Below, piece by piece: positions 9,426-18,771 of a stretch of DNA of 64,000 bases; the first letter of the stretch is position 1, and the number at the start of each line of letters is the position of its first letter. The notes beneath the pieces are model-generated. The model had not been told where the DNA came from and searched no databases. It worked only from the letters and a program-made list of their open reading frames with translations. Source of the DNA: an uncultured Pseudomonadota bacterium (GTDB lineage Bacteria; Pseudomonadota; Gammaproteobacteria; Methylococcales; Methylomonadaceae); NCBI GenBank assembly GCA_903867225.1, contig CAIPQN010000085.1, forward strand, positions 1 to 64,000, in the 5' to 3' direction. The position numbers and the translations under genes were made by a program.

Positions 9426-10091
9426 ATGTCAGCGAGATTGATTGCTTTTGATTTAGATGGCACGTTGATTGATTCTGCGCCAGACTTGGTGGAAGCAGTC
9501 AATTTCGCGCTGACAAAACTTAATAAGCCAACCCATTCGCAAGCCACCATTCAACAATGGATTGGCAATGGCGCGGATGTATTGGTGAAACGAGCATTGC
9601 TCAATAATTGGCACGTCGGCGAAATTCCCGATGATTTTGAAGTCGCATTCGAGTTGTTTAAAACGTATTACGCCGAACACGATTGGGTTCATAGTCGATT
9701 ATACGACGGTGTTTTGGATACGTTAGACACACTGAAAAATGCTGATTTTAAATTAGCGTGCATCACCAATAAAACCGCACGTTTTACGAATCCGTTAATG
9801 GAAACAGCGGGGCTTGCGCCGTATTTTGATTTCATTGCGTCGGGAGACACGTTTTCGGAAATGAAACCAAATCCATTACCACTTTTAGAAACCGCAAACT
9901 TGTTAAATGTTGCGCCTGAAAATGCGTGGATGATTGGCGATTCGATTAACGATATTTCAGCGGGTAAAAATGCAGGATTTAAAACAATTGCCGTTTCTTA
10001 CGGTTACGCAGGACAACATTCAATGGCAGATTTAAACGCTGACTACACAGTAAATGCCATGTCAGAAATTGTAGATTTAATTAAAAAATGA
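9426..10091 (+). CDS. gph: Phosphoglycolate phosphatase (HAD family)
   Basis: 221 residues. The HAD nucleophile motif is '[10 protein letters not shown]' with D9 and D11; 'CITNKT' is motif II and '[16 protein letters not shown]' motif IV. It removes phosphate from 2-phosphoglycolate formed by DNA repair or oxygenase activity. It overlaps mnmG by four bases (ATGA), so translation is probably coupled. Broad specificity is common in this family. Confidence 0.88.
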   Translation: MSARLIAFDLDGTLIDSAPDLVEAVNFALTKLNKPTHSQATIQQWIGNGADVLVKRALLNNWHVGEIPDDFEVAFELFKTYYAEHDWVHSRLYDGVLDTLDTLKNADFKLACITNKTARFTNPLMETAGLAPYFDFIASGDTFSEMKPNPLPLLETANLLNVAPENAWMIGDSINDISAGKNAGFKTIAVSYGYAGQHSMADLNADYTVNAMSEIVDLIKK

Positions 10092-11959
10092 AATTTAAAA
10101 AAGAATTTGACGTTATCGTAGTCGGCGGCGGTCACGCTGGAACAGAAGCCGCGCTGGCTGCCGCGCGAACAGGTGCACAAACATTATTACTCACCCAAAA
10201 CATCGATACGCTCGGACAAATGAGTTGCAATCCTGCGATTGGTGGGATTGGTAAAGGGCATTTGGTCAAAGAAATCGACGCGCTTGGCGGTATCATGGCG
10301 AAAGCGATTGATGTTGGCGGCATTCAATTTCGCATACTCAATGCCAGCAAAGGTCCAGCCGTTCGGGCTACTCGCGCTCAAGCGGATCGCCAACTTTATA
10401 AACAAGCCATTCGCACGGCGTTAGAAAATCAACCGAATTTGATGTTGTTTCAACAAACCTGCGCTGATTTAATTGTTGAAGGTACAAAAGTGATCGGCGT
10501 GAAAACACAGATGGGATTGGATTTTTCAGCAAAAGCCGTTGTTTTAACAGCAGGCACTTTTTTAGCGGGAAAAATTCATATTGGTTTAGAAAATTACAGC
10601 GGTGGTCGTGCTGGCGATGCCGCTTCGATTGCGTTAGCAGAGCGTTTGCACGAATTACCGTTGCGAATTGATCGTTTAAAAACAGGTACGCCGCCGCGTA
10701 TTGATGCGCGAACGATTGATTTTTCGGTTTTGGAATTACAACACGGTGATACGCCTACGCCTGTGTTTTCATTTTTGGGAAAACCTGAACATCATCCGCG
10801 CCAAATTCCTTGCTATATCACCCGCACCAATGCAAAAACCCACGATATTATTCGCAACGGTTTAGACCGTTCGCCGCTTTATTCTGGCATTATCGAAGGC
10901 ATTGGCCCGCGTTATTGTCCGTCGATTGAAGACAAAATTGTGCGTTTTGCTGACCGTGATTCGCATCAAATTTTTATTGAACCCGAAGGCTTAAACACAC
11001 ATGAAATTTATCCGAATGGCATTTCAACCAGTTTGCCGTTTGATGTGCAATATGAATTTGTGCGCTCGATGTTAGGCTTTGAAAATGCTGAAATCATGCG
11101 TCCAGGTTACGCGATTGAATACGATTTTTTTGATCCGCGTGATTTGAAAAGCTCGCTTGAAAATAAACATTTAGACGGGCTATTTTTCGCGGGACAAATC
11201 AACGGCACGACAGGTTACGAAGAAGCCGCAGCTCAAGGTTTGATTGCGGGTTTGAATGCGGCACGTTTGACGCGCGGCGAGGAAAGTTGGTGTCCGCGCC
11301 GTGATGAGGCTTACATTGGCGTGATGATTGACGATTTGATTACGCGCGGCACGCAAGAACCGTATCGAATGTTCACCAGCCGCGCCGAATATCGGTTGTT
11401 GTTGCGCGAAGATAATGCCGATTTGCGTTTGACGGAAAAAGGGCGCGAGTTGAATTTGATTGATGATGAACGTTGGCAAGCCTTTGAAACGAAACGTGAA
11501 AATATCGACAAATTACAGACCGCACTAAAACAAAAATGGATTCATACAGACACAGAAAATGCGACGAAAGTCGAAAATTTCTGGGGCAAAGCCTTAAACA
11601 AAGAAGCAAATTTAACTGAATTATTGCGTCGTCCCGAAGTCGATATTAAAAATTTGCTGACGTTTTTAGACGATGAATCGTTTGCCGACGATGTGGCAGA
11701 GCAAGTTGAAATTCAGGCGAAATATCAAGGTTATATCACCCGTCAACAAGCCGAAATCGAAAAAGCTCTGCGTTATGACCATTTAAAATTGCCTGCGAGT
11801 TTGGATTATAAAGATGTGTCGGGCTTGTCGAATGAAGTCAGTGAAAAATTGCAAAAACAACGCCCTGAAACCTTAGGGCAAGCCTCACGCATTCAAGGAA
11901 TTACGCCAGCGGCGATTTCGTTATTGATGGTTCATTTGAAAAAGAAAGCAGGTGGATGA
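10088..11959 (+). CDS. mnmG: tRNA uridine-5-carboxymethylaminomethyl modification enzyme MnmG
   Basis: 623 residues, typical for MnmG (GidA). The FAD-binding motif is '[21 protein letters not shown]' at the N-terminus; '[10 protein letters not shown]' and 'LKTGTPPRI' are conserved, and the C-terminal helical domain binds MnmE. Together they modify the wobble uridine of several tRNAs. The usual partner rsmG follows, but here a toxin-antitoxin pair is inserted between them; the toxin start overlaps the mnmG stop by four bases. Confidence 0.97.
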   Translation: MKFKKEFDVIVVGGGHAGTEAALAAARTGAQTLLLTQNIDTLGQMSCNPAIGGIGKGHLVKEIDALGGIMAKAIDVGGIQFRILNASKGPAVRATRAQADRQLYKQAIRTALENQPNLMLFQQTCADLIVEGTKVIGVKTQMGLDFSAKAVVLTAGTFLAGKIHIGLENYSGGRAGDAASIALAERLHELPLRIDRLKTGTPPRIDARTIDFSVLELQHGDTPTPVFSFLGKPEHHPRQIPCYITRTNAKTHDIIRNGLDRSPLYSGIIEGIGPRYCPSIEDKIVRFADRDSHQIFIEPEGLNTHEIYPNGISTSLPFDVQYEFVRSMLGFENAEIMRPGYAIEYDFFDPRDLKSSLENKHLDGLFFAGQINGTTGYEEAAAQGLIAGLNAARLTRGEESWCPRRDEAYIGVMIDDLITRGTQEPYRMFTSRAEYRLLLREDNADLRLTEKGRELNLIDDERWQAFETKRENIDKLQTALKQKWIHTDTENATKVENFWGKALNKEANLTELLRRPEVDIKNLLTFLDDESFADDVAEQVEIQAKYQGYITRQQAEIEKALRYDHLKLPASLDYKDVSGLSNEVSEKLQKQRPETLGQASRIQGITPAAISLLMVHLKKKAGG

Positions 11960-12336
11960 ACAGAGTTTTTAAAACTCATACTTTTTCACGTTGGATGAAA
12001 GACGTGGAATTGACAGACAAGTTACTTTCAAATGCCGTTTTTGAAATGCAAAATGGTTTGATTGATGCCGATTTAGGCAGTGGTGTTGTCAAAAAACGTA
12101 TTGCTTTAGCTGGTCGCGGTAAAAGCAGCAGTTCAAGAACCTTAATTGCAACAAACAAAAATGACCGCTGGTTTTTTATATTTGGATTTGAAAAAAACGA
12201 GCGAGAAAATATAAACGCAAAAGAATTGAAATTTTTAAAAGGTTTTTCGTCAGAATTATTAAAAATAAGCGATATTGCATTGCTTGAATTGTTAAAGAGC
12301 AAAGAATTAGTTGAGGTTCGTTATGAAAAAGAATAA
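11956..12336 (+). CDS. RelE/ParE-family toxin (PF06296-like)
   Basis: 126 residues. '[53 protein letters not shown]' matches the RelE-type toxin group whose members are found beside a small antitoxin. Known relatives are mRNA interferases acting on the ribosome. Four-base overlap with mnmG upstream and 14-base overlap with the next gene indicate one transcript. Toxicity is inferred from family resemblance. Confidence 0.75.
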   Translation: MNRVFKTHTFSRWMKDVELTDKLLSNAVFEMQNGLIDADLGSGVVKKRIALAGRGKSSSSRTLIATNKNDRWFFIFGFEKNERENINAKELKFLKGFSSELLKISDIALLELLKSKELVEVRYEKE

Positions 12337-12580
12337 ACAAAGTCGCTTATTGAATGAACTTTATGAAACAGCGTTAGGTTTTCACAATTGTGGTGTATTT
12401 AGTGATGAGCAAATGAAAGAATTTGAAGAAATTGCTCCGCAAACAACTGTAAATTTAGACCGAGATATTTTTGAAAAATTAAACAAGAAATGCGGATTTA
12501 ATGCAGAACGTCTGCATGATTTTATTAACGATTTATTACGCAAAAATCTTGATGAAATAGAACCCACCGCTGTGATTTGA
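12323..12580 (+). CDS. Putative antitoxin with ribbon-helix-helix-like C-terminus
   Basis: 85 residues from ATG 12323, preceded by GAGG at 12313-12316. The first 35 residues ('[34 protein letters not shown]') look like the start of the helix-turn-helix antitoxins that normally accompany this toxin group. The rest differs: 'QTTVNLDRDIFEKLN' could be a strand and 'AERLHDFINDLLRKNL' a helix, like a ribbon-helix-helix DNA binder. I infer an antitoxin with a replaced DNA-binding part. Gene order is toxin first. Confidence 0.55.
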   Translation: MKKNKQSRLLNELYETALGFHNCGVFSDEQMKEFEEIAPQTTVNLDRDIFEKLNKKCGFNAERLHDFINDLLRKNLDEIEPTAVI

Positions 12581-12586
12581 GATGAC

Positions 12587-13201
12587 ATGACAAACGAAGA
12601 AAAATTATTACGCGACGGTTTAACCGCGCTAAATCTCCCGACTGACGATGACAAAGTGGCGAAATTACTCGCTTTCGTCGCGTTAATCGAAAAATGGAAC
12701 AAAACCTACAATCTGACTGCAATTCGCCGACGTGATGAAATGGTGAATTTGCATTTGCTTGATAGCGTGTCGATTTTGCCGCATTTGGAAGGCAAACGGA
12801 TGATTGATGTCGGAACAGGGGCGGGTTTACCCAGTATTCCACTTTCGATTTTTTGTCCTGACATTGAATTTCAATTGCTCGACAGTAATGCGAAAAAAAC
12901 CCGTTTTGTGCAACAAGCCATTTTGGAATTGAAATTGCCGAACGTAAAAGTTACACACAGTCGCGTTGAAGATTTTGAACCTGAAAAACTGTTTGATACC
13001 GTTTTGACGAGAGCATTTGCGAGTTTGTCTGAAATCGTTGAATTAACACAGCATTTGATTTCTGAAAATGGCACATTGCTTTGCATGAAAGGGCAAACTC
13101 CCGAGGAAGAACTTGCCGCTGCGAACGCACAAACAACGCTGATTTCGATTAACGTGCCGCACATTGAAGCCGAGCGGTGCTTGGTGAAAATTAAAAAATG
13201 A
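12587..13201 (+). CDS. rsmG: 16S rRNA (guanine-527-N7)-methyltransferase RsmG
   Basis: 204 residues. 'MIDVGTGAGLPSIPLSI' is the AdoMet-binding loop; 'YNLTAIRRRDEMVNLHLLDSVSILPHL' is a typical RsmG stretch and 'VLTRAFASL' is conserved. It methylates G527 of 16S rRNA; loss gives low-level streptomycin resistance in other bacteria. It lies six bases after the antitoxin gene and probably depends on the mnmG transcript. Confidence 0.95.
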   Translation: MTNEEKLLRDGLTALNLPTDDDKVAKLLAFVALIEKWNKTYNLTAIRRRDEMVNLHLLDSVSILPHLEGKRMIDVGTGAGLPSIPLSIFCPDIEFQLLDSNAKKTRFVQQAILELKLPNVKVTHSRVEDFEPEKLFDTVLTRAFASLSEIVELTQHLISENGTLLCMKGQTPEEELAAANAQTTLISINVPHIEAERCLVKIKK

Positions 13202-13220
13202 TGTTACGCAGTTGATGAAC

Positions 13221-13355
13221 TAAAGCACATCCCCCAGCCTTTCAGGCTGCCCCCTTCAAAGGGGGCGAAAAATTAAAAAGCAACCGCTTTTGATTTTTAC
13301 TGGTTTTGCCCCCTTTGAAGGGGGCGGCGCGAAGCGCACAGGGGGATGTGCTTTA
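13221..13355. repeat. 135-base inverted repeat with nested hairpins (REP/MITE-like)
   Basis: The outer arms are 15-base inverted repeats: TAAAGCACATCCCCC at 13221-13235 and its complement at 13341-13355. Inside each arm is a second palindrome of the form CCCCCTTC...GGGGG near 13249-13266 and 13310-13325. The central 40 bases are A/T rich. It encodes nothing and occupies the rsmG-DUF1566 gap. The structure fits a REP- or MITE-like repeat, expected in several genomic copies; only one is seen here. It may also act as a transcription stop. Confidence 0.6.
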
Positions 13356-13410
13356 AAGCCTGCACAATTCGGAAAATAAATAATACAAACAACCACAAAG
13401 ATTAAAAACC

Positions 13411-14202
13411 ATGAAAACAATCAAATTCGATTTAAAACTAAATAATGGCGAAACGCTTCGCATATTAGACGATTTAAAAAATAATTTAACTCCCGAAGTA
13501 TTCCTGCATTTTCAATCGGGTAAATTAGTGAAATGGTTGCGAGTTCGGAAATTAGAAGAACAAGCCAATGCCGTTGAAAAATTACTGACTGAAATCCACG
13601 ACATCGAAGTGCAATCTTTCAAAGGTTTTATTGAATTATTTGGCGGTGAAGCGGATGTTGATTCGTTACGAATAGGAATTGCTGAACGTAAAAGAGCATT
13701 GCCTTCTTCGGTTGAAAATTCGGACGAAGAAGTTAAACAGCTAAAAACTGAAATTGAAGCGTTGAAAGCAGAAATTGAACAATTAAAAAATTCTCCAAAA
13801 CCTAAAGAAACTATCGTTGAAAATTTTATTATTCACGATGATGGAACTGTCACCGACACAAAAACGGGTTTAATGTGGCGACAACAAGAAGAAACGCAAA
13901 AATTTACTTGGGACTATGCCATGCAATATGCCAAAACATCAAAATTTGCAGGTTACAGCGATTGGCGGCTCCCAACTACTGACGAATTAAAATCGTTGAT
14001 AGATAAAAACTATAAACCAACAATTAACCCGCTTGCTTTTCCCATGTCACAAAATCAGTTTTGGTCGTCCTCGCCTAATCCTGTTAGTAGTCTCAATGCG
14101 CAAATCGTCAGTTTCGTTGACGGCGATTCGAGCCGCAGCAGTAAGGGCAGTAGCCATTTTATTCGGTTGGTGCGTGATGACAATGTTTTTTACAGAGCAT
14201 GA
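13411..14202 (+). CDS. DUF1566 domain protein, possible retroelement-diversified target
   Basis: 263 residues. The N-terminal part, to about residue 60, includes 'LNNGETLRILDDLKNNL' and 'KLVKWLRVRKLEEQA'; a coiled coil (EVKQLKTEIEALKAEIEQLK) follows near residues 108-130. Residues about 140-260 form a DUF1566 domain: 'DGTVTDTKTGLMWRQ', 'FAGYSDWRLPTTDELKSL', 'FWSSSP', 'FIRLVRDD'. The stretch 14077-14163 is rich in codons ending in C or T at poorly conserved Ser/Arg/Gly/Asn positions, followed by conserved FIRLVR, as in variable regions of diversity-generating retroelements. No reverse transcriptase or template repeat is present in the window, so this is a hypothesis. Confidence 0.75.
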   Translation: MKTIKFDLKLNNGETLRILDDLKNNLTPEVFLHFQSGKLVKWLRVRKLEEQANAVEKLLTEIHDIEVQSFKGFIELFGGEADVDSLRIGIAERKRALPSSVENSDEEVKQLKTEIEALKAEIEQLKNSPKPKETIVENFIIHDDGTVTDTKTGLMWRQQEETQKFTWDYAMQYAKTSKFAGYSDWRLPTTDELKSLIDKNYKPTINPLAFPMSQNQFWSSSPNPVSSLNAQIVSFVDGDSSRSSKGSSHFIRLVRDDNVFYRA

Positions 14203-14284
14203 AAAAAGACGTGAGTTTACACGCGGCAATGTGTCGTTTTTAAAAAAAATTTAGAATTTTTATTTTTTAGTTAGAGGAAATATC

Positions 14285-15058
14285 GTGGGAAAAATTATTG
14301 CCGTGACCAATCAAAAAGGTGGCGTAGGAAAAACAACCACTAGCGTTAATTTAGCTGCGTCGCTTGCCGCATTGAAACAGCGCGTTTTGCTGGTGGATTT
14401 AGACCCACAAGGCAATGCGGCGATGGGTTGCGGCGTTGATAAACACGATATTCAACATTCCAGTTACGATTTGTTGATGGAAACGTTGCCCGCCGCGCAA
14501 ACGGTTATTAAATTGCCTGAACTGAAATTTGATGTGATTGCAGGAAACGCGGATTTGACTGCCGCCGAAGTGGAATTGATGCAAGCTGAACGCAAGGAAT
14601 TACGTTTGTCACACGCTTTGCTAACCATTAAAAACGATTACGATTACATCATCATCGACTGTCCGCCGTCGCTGAATATGTTGACGTTGAATGCAATGGT
14701 TGCCGCAAATAGTTTGTTGATTCCGATGCAATGCGAATACTACGCGCTCGAAGGGATTTCGGCGTTAATGAGTACGTTAAAAAACATTCAAAGTACGGTG
14801 AATTCGGGACTGCATTTAGAAGGCGTTTTGCGAACTATGTTTGATGACAGAAATCGTTTAACAAAAGACGTTTCTGAAGAATTGATACGTCATTTTGGTA
14901 ATAAAGTTTTCAAATCGTGTATTCCTCGCAATATCCGTGTTGCCGAAGCACCCAGTCACGGTTTGCCAGTTTTAAATTATGATAAAGGTTCAAAAGGCGC
15001 AGTGACGTATATGGCGTTAGCAAAAGAAATTTTGGCGAATGCAGAAAATGGCAACTAA
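14285..15058 (+). CDS. parA: Chromosome-partitioning ATPase ParA (Soj)
   Basis: 257 residues from GTG 14285, with AGAGGAAA upstream. The deviant Walker A motif is 'KGGVGKTT' (residues 11-18); 'DYIIIDCPPSLNMLT' is Walker B. It lacks the N-terminal helix-turn-helix of plasmid type Ia ParA, fitting chromosomal Soj-type proteins. It binds DNA non-specifically as an ATP dimer and is released by ParB. The mini-ParB gene begins inside its 3' end. Confidence 0.95.
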   Translation: MGKIIAVTNQKGGVGKTTTSVNLAASLAALKQRVLLVDLDPQGNAAMGCGVDKHDIQHSSYDLLMETLPAAQTVIKLPELKFDVIAGNADLTAAEVELMQAERKELRLSHALLTIKNDYDYIIIDCPPSLNMLTLNAMVAANSLLIPMQCEYYALEGISALMSTLKNIQSTVNSGLHLEGVLRTMFDDRNRLTKDVSEELIRHFGNKVFKSCIPRNIRVAEAPSHGLPVLNYDKGSKGAVTYMALAKEILANAENGN

Positions 15059-15263
15059 GCGTTTAGGTCGTGGTTTAGAAGCGTTGCTCGTTGACGTACC
15101 GACAGAATTAGGTTTCGTTCCGCAAATCGACATGAAACAGCAACAACAATTTCAACAAGAACGCGCTCAACTTTTACAAGAAGCTGAACATTTGAAATCG
15201 TTGCTCGACGCTTTTGAACAATTAGTTTTGCAACTTGAACCTTTAAAAAATCAAACATTATGA
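15048..15263 (+). CDS. Small ParB-N-terminus-like coiled-coil protein
   Basis: 71 residues from ATG 15048; an ATG at 15039 would add three. It begins 'MATKRLGRGLEALLVDV', a near copy of the ParB start (MKKRGLGRGLDALLGDV). The two genes share an identical 19-base stretch at 15061-15079 and 15279-15297. The rest has no ParB nuclease or helix-turn-helix domain and is a Gln/Leu-rich helix ('ERAQLLQEAEHLKSLLDAFEQLVLQL') likely to form a coiled coil. It overlaps parA and overlaps parB by four bases (ATGA), so it is in the operon. The N-terminal Arg/Lys motif of ParB is known to stimulate ParA ATPase; I infer a second ParA regulator. Confidence 0.7.
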   Translation: MATKRLGRGLEALLVDVPTELGFVPQIDMKQQQQFQQERAQLLQEAEHLKSLLDAFEQLVLQLEPLKNQTL

Positions 15264-16135
15264 ATATGAAAAAACGCGGTTTAGGTCGTGGTTTAGATGC
15301 ACTTTTAGGCGATGTGCAAGTTGCGGCAAAACCTGAAAATGCCTCGATGCAACAAACGTTGCCGATTGAATTATTGCAACGCGGGAAATATCAACCACGC
15401 AAAGATATGAATCCTGAAAAGTTGCAGGATTTGGCGAATTCGATTGCGATGCAAGGCATTGTGCAGCCGATTGTGGTGCGGCATATTTCGCCTGAACAAT
15501 ATGAAATTGTGGCGGGTGAACGTCGTTGGCGAGCCGCGCAACTTGCGGGTTTGCAAGATGTCCCCGTGATTATCAAAGAAATGGACGACCGCACTGCGAT
15601 GGCGATTGCGTTGATTGAAAACATTCAACGCGAAGATTTGAATGTTCTCGAAGAAGCTGATGCGTTGCAACGTTTATTGACTGAATTTAACATGACGCAT
15701 CAACAAGTTGCGGACGCAGTAGGCAAGTCGCGTGCAACGGTGACAAATTTATTGCGTTTGCTTGAACTCGCGCCAGACGTTAAAAAAATGCTGGTGAATA
15801 AACAGCTTGAAATGGGACACGCACGAGCGTTGTTATCATTGACGGCAGAGCAACAAATTGAAGCGGCGCGAAAAATTACCAACGATGGTTTGACGGTGCG
15901 ACTAGCTGAAAAATTGGTTAAAGACATTCAAAATCCACCGCAAAAAAGTGAGCTGAAAAATAGCGTTGTTGATGCCGATGTATTGGCGTTACAAAACGAT
16001 TTGAGCGAAAAATTTGGCGCGAAAGTTCAAGTCGAAAGTAATGAAAATGGCAAAGGTAAATTGATTATTCACTATGCGACGCTCGATGAATTAGATGGAA
16101 TTTTGAGCAAAATGTCGGGTGATAGAAACAAATGA
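15260..16135 (+). CDS. parB: Chromosome-partitioning protein ParB (Spo0J)
   Basis: 291 residues. The N-terminal ParA-contact motif 'KKRGLGRGLDALLGD' is followed by the ParB/Srx CTPase domain with 'YQPRKDMNPEKLQDLANSI' and 'VAGERRWRAAQLAGL', the 'RED.LNVLEEA' stretch, a helix-turn-helix ('TEFNMTHQQVADAVGKSRATVTN' region) and a C-terminal dimerisation domain. It loads at parS sites and recruits condensin. I noticed no perfect parS palindrome in this window. Confidence 0.96.
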   Translation: MNMKKRGLGRGLDALLGDVQVAAKPENASMQQTLPIELLQRGKYQPRKDMNPEKLQDLANSIAMQGIVQPIVVRHISPEQYEIVAGERRWRAAQLAGLQDVPVIIKEMDDRTAMAIALIENIQREDLNVLEEADALQRLLTEFNMTHQQVADAVGKSRATVTNLLRLLELAPDVKKMLVNKQLEMGHARALLSLTAEQQIEAARKITNDGLTVRLAEKLVKDIQNPPQKSELKNSVVDADVLALQNDLSEKFGAKVQVESNENGKGKLIIHYATLDELDGILSKMSGDRNK

Positions 16136-16149
16136 ATCAGGAATCCGCC

Positions 16150-16178
16150 TTGATTAAACTTGGTTCGCTCTATATAAT
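16150..16178 (+). promoter_or_regulatory. Sigma-70 promoter for the atp operon
   Basis: TTGATT at 16150-16155, a 17-base spacer, and TATAAT at 16173-16178. It lies between parB and atpI, 35 bases before atpI. Confidence 0.75.
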
Positions 16179-16212
16179 CCGCAACCATGTTTAAACCCTT
16201 GAAATTCAGTTT

Positions 16213-16569
16213 ATGACTGCAAATGCGTCATTGATTATTAAAGTTCTAAAGTATCAGATTTTAGTAGTTTTAGTAGTCAGCCTCGTTTTAACGTTGGCAT
16301 TCGATTTGGTTTCAGGTGGGTTTGCGTTTTTAGGTGGTTTAATTGCTCTGTTACCCAACGCTTATTTGGGATTTCGCATAAAACAGACGGCGAAATTAGA
16401 GGCAAAAAAATTCATAAATTCTTTTTACGCTAGCGAGTCGATTAAATTAGTTTTAACGGCTTTGTTTTTTTTATTGGTATTTAGAATTCCAAACGTCAAA
16501 TTATTACCGCTGTTAGCCTGCTATATCAGCACGTTATCAGTATTTTGGTTCGCATTATTGATGCGTTAA
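16213..16569 (+). CDS. atpI: ATP synthase protein I
   Basis: 118 residues with four probable membrane segments ('LVVLVVSLVLTLAFDLVSGGFAFLGGLIALLPNAYLG', then 'LVLTALFFLLVF', 'LACYISTLSVFWFALL'). AtpI helps assemble the c-ring or supplies Mg2+ in studied species. It is the first gene of the operon; sequence conservation is low, so the call rests on topology and position. Confidence 0.8.
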   Translation: MTANASLIIKVLKYQILVVLVVSLVLTLAFDLVSGGFAFLGGLIALLPNAYLGFRIKQTAKLEAKKFINSFYASESIKLVLTALFFLLVFRIPNVKLLPLLACYISTLSVFWFALLMR

Positions 16570-16584
16570 ATTTCAAAGATTTAG

Positions 16585-17370
<786 letters not shown>

Positions 17371-17399
17371 GATTTTTAACATTTCACTTTTTTATTTAA

Positions 17400-17705
<306 letters not shown>

Positions 17706-17742
17706 ACCTGTTTCATTTTAATCGCAACAAGAGGAACGCATC

Positions 17743-18216
17743 GTGAGTATCAATGCTACTCTGATTGGACAAATGATCACCTTTGCACTTCTGGTGTGGT
17801 TTACCATGAAGTACATTTGGCCACCGTTATTTGACTCTTTAGAAGAACGTAAAAAGAAGATTGCTGATGGTTTAGCAGCGGCTGAAAAAGGTCAAGAGCA
17901 AATTATTTTAGCTGAGAAAAAAGCTAAGGTTGTTCTTAAAGAAGCTAAAGATCAGTCTTCGGAAATTGTGACACTTGCTCAAAAACGTGCCAACGAAATC
18001 GTAGAAGAATCAAAACACACCGCGAAACAAGAAGGTGAGCGTTTGATTCTCGCGGCGAAAGGGCAGATTGATCAAGAATTACAACAGGCAAAAGAAGGTT
18101 TGCGGAAAGAGATTACTACGTTGGCATTGTCTGCCGCGCAGCAAATTCTAGGTGCAGAAATCGACAAAGCCAAACATCAAGACATTCTCAATAAAGTCTC
18201 TAGTCAATTAGGTTAA
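17743..18216 (+). CDS. atpF: ATP synthase subunit b
   Basis: 157 residues from GTG 17743 with AGAGGAA upstream. One N-terminal membrane helix ('[24 protein letters not shown]') and a long charged helix rich in Ala, Lys and Glu form the peripheral stalk dimer. Confidence 0.95.
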   Translation: MSINATLIGQMITFALLVWFTMKYIWPPLFDSLEERKKKIADGLAAAEKGQEQIILAEKKAKVVLKEAKDQSSEIVTLAQKRANEIVEESKHTAKQEGERLILAAKGQIDQELQQAKEGLRKEITTLALSAAQQILGAEIDKAKHQDILNKVSSQLG

Positions 18217-18221
18217 GCATA

Positions 18222-18752
18222 ATGAGCGAACTAGCAACATTGGCAAGACCTTACGCCGTAGCGGTTTTTAAGCGAGCGAAGGAAACGGATTCTGCTAAAA
18301 CCTGGTCAAAGAATTTAGCTTTTTTAGCCGCTGTGTTGAGTGATAAATCAATTTCGGGTGTGATTGATGACCCTAAAATTGGTAAGTCAGCGTTATCAAC
18401 ATTGTTGCTGGATATTTGCGAAGGTCAGCTTGATCAAGAAGGCAGTAATTTCTTAAAGCTACTGATTGAAAATAATCGCTTGAGTTTGATTGCGGCAATT
18501 GCCGAGATATTCGAGACCTATAAAGCTGAAGATGAAGGCTCTATTGACGTTGATGTAACCACGGCTTTTGCCTTTACTAAAGAGTCTAAACAAAGTTTCA
18601 ATACGACACTTGAAAAGGCTTTTGGTAAAAAAATCAATATGAAAATAGCGGTTGATTCGTCACTTATTGGTGGCGTTCTAGTTCGGGCAGGTGATCAGGT
18701 GATTGACGGTTCGGTTAGAGGTCAGCTTCAACAATTAGCACAAAGACTCTAA
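18222..18752 (+). CDS. atpH: ATP synthase subunit delta
   Basis: 176 residues. '[21 protein letters not shown]' is the usual N-terminus and '[29 protein letters not shown]'-type ending is the family signature. It links F1 to the b stalk. It starts five bases after atpF. Confidence 0.95.
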   Translation: MSELATLARPYAVAVFKRAKETDSAKTWSKNLAFLAAVLSDKSISGVIDDPKIGKSALSTLLLDICEGQLDQEGSNFLKLLIENNRLSLIAAIAEIFETYKAEDEGSIDVDVTTAFAFTKESKQSFNTTLEKAFGKKINMKIAVDSSLIGGVLVRAGDQVIDGSVRGQLQQLAQRL

Positions 18753-18771
18753 ATTTAGAGCGAGAAAAAGT

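Noticed and set aside
13221..13355. CRISPR array
   Set aside because: Only inverted repeats, no regularly spaced direct repeats; no CRISPR was seen anywhere in the window.
14203..14284. Possible template repeat after the DUF1566 gene
   Set aside because: No A-rich near copy of the variable stretch is present and no reverse transcriptase is nearby.
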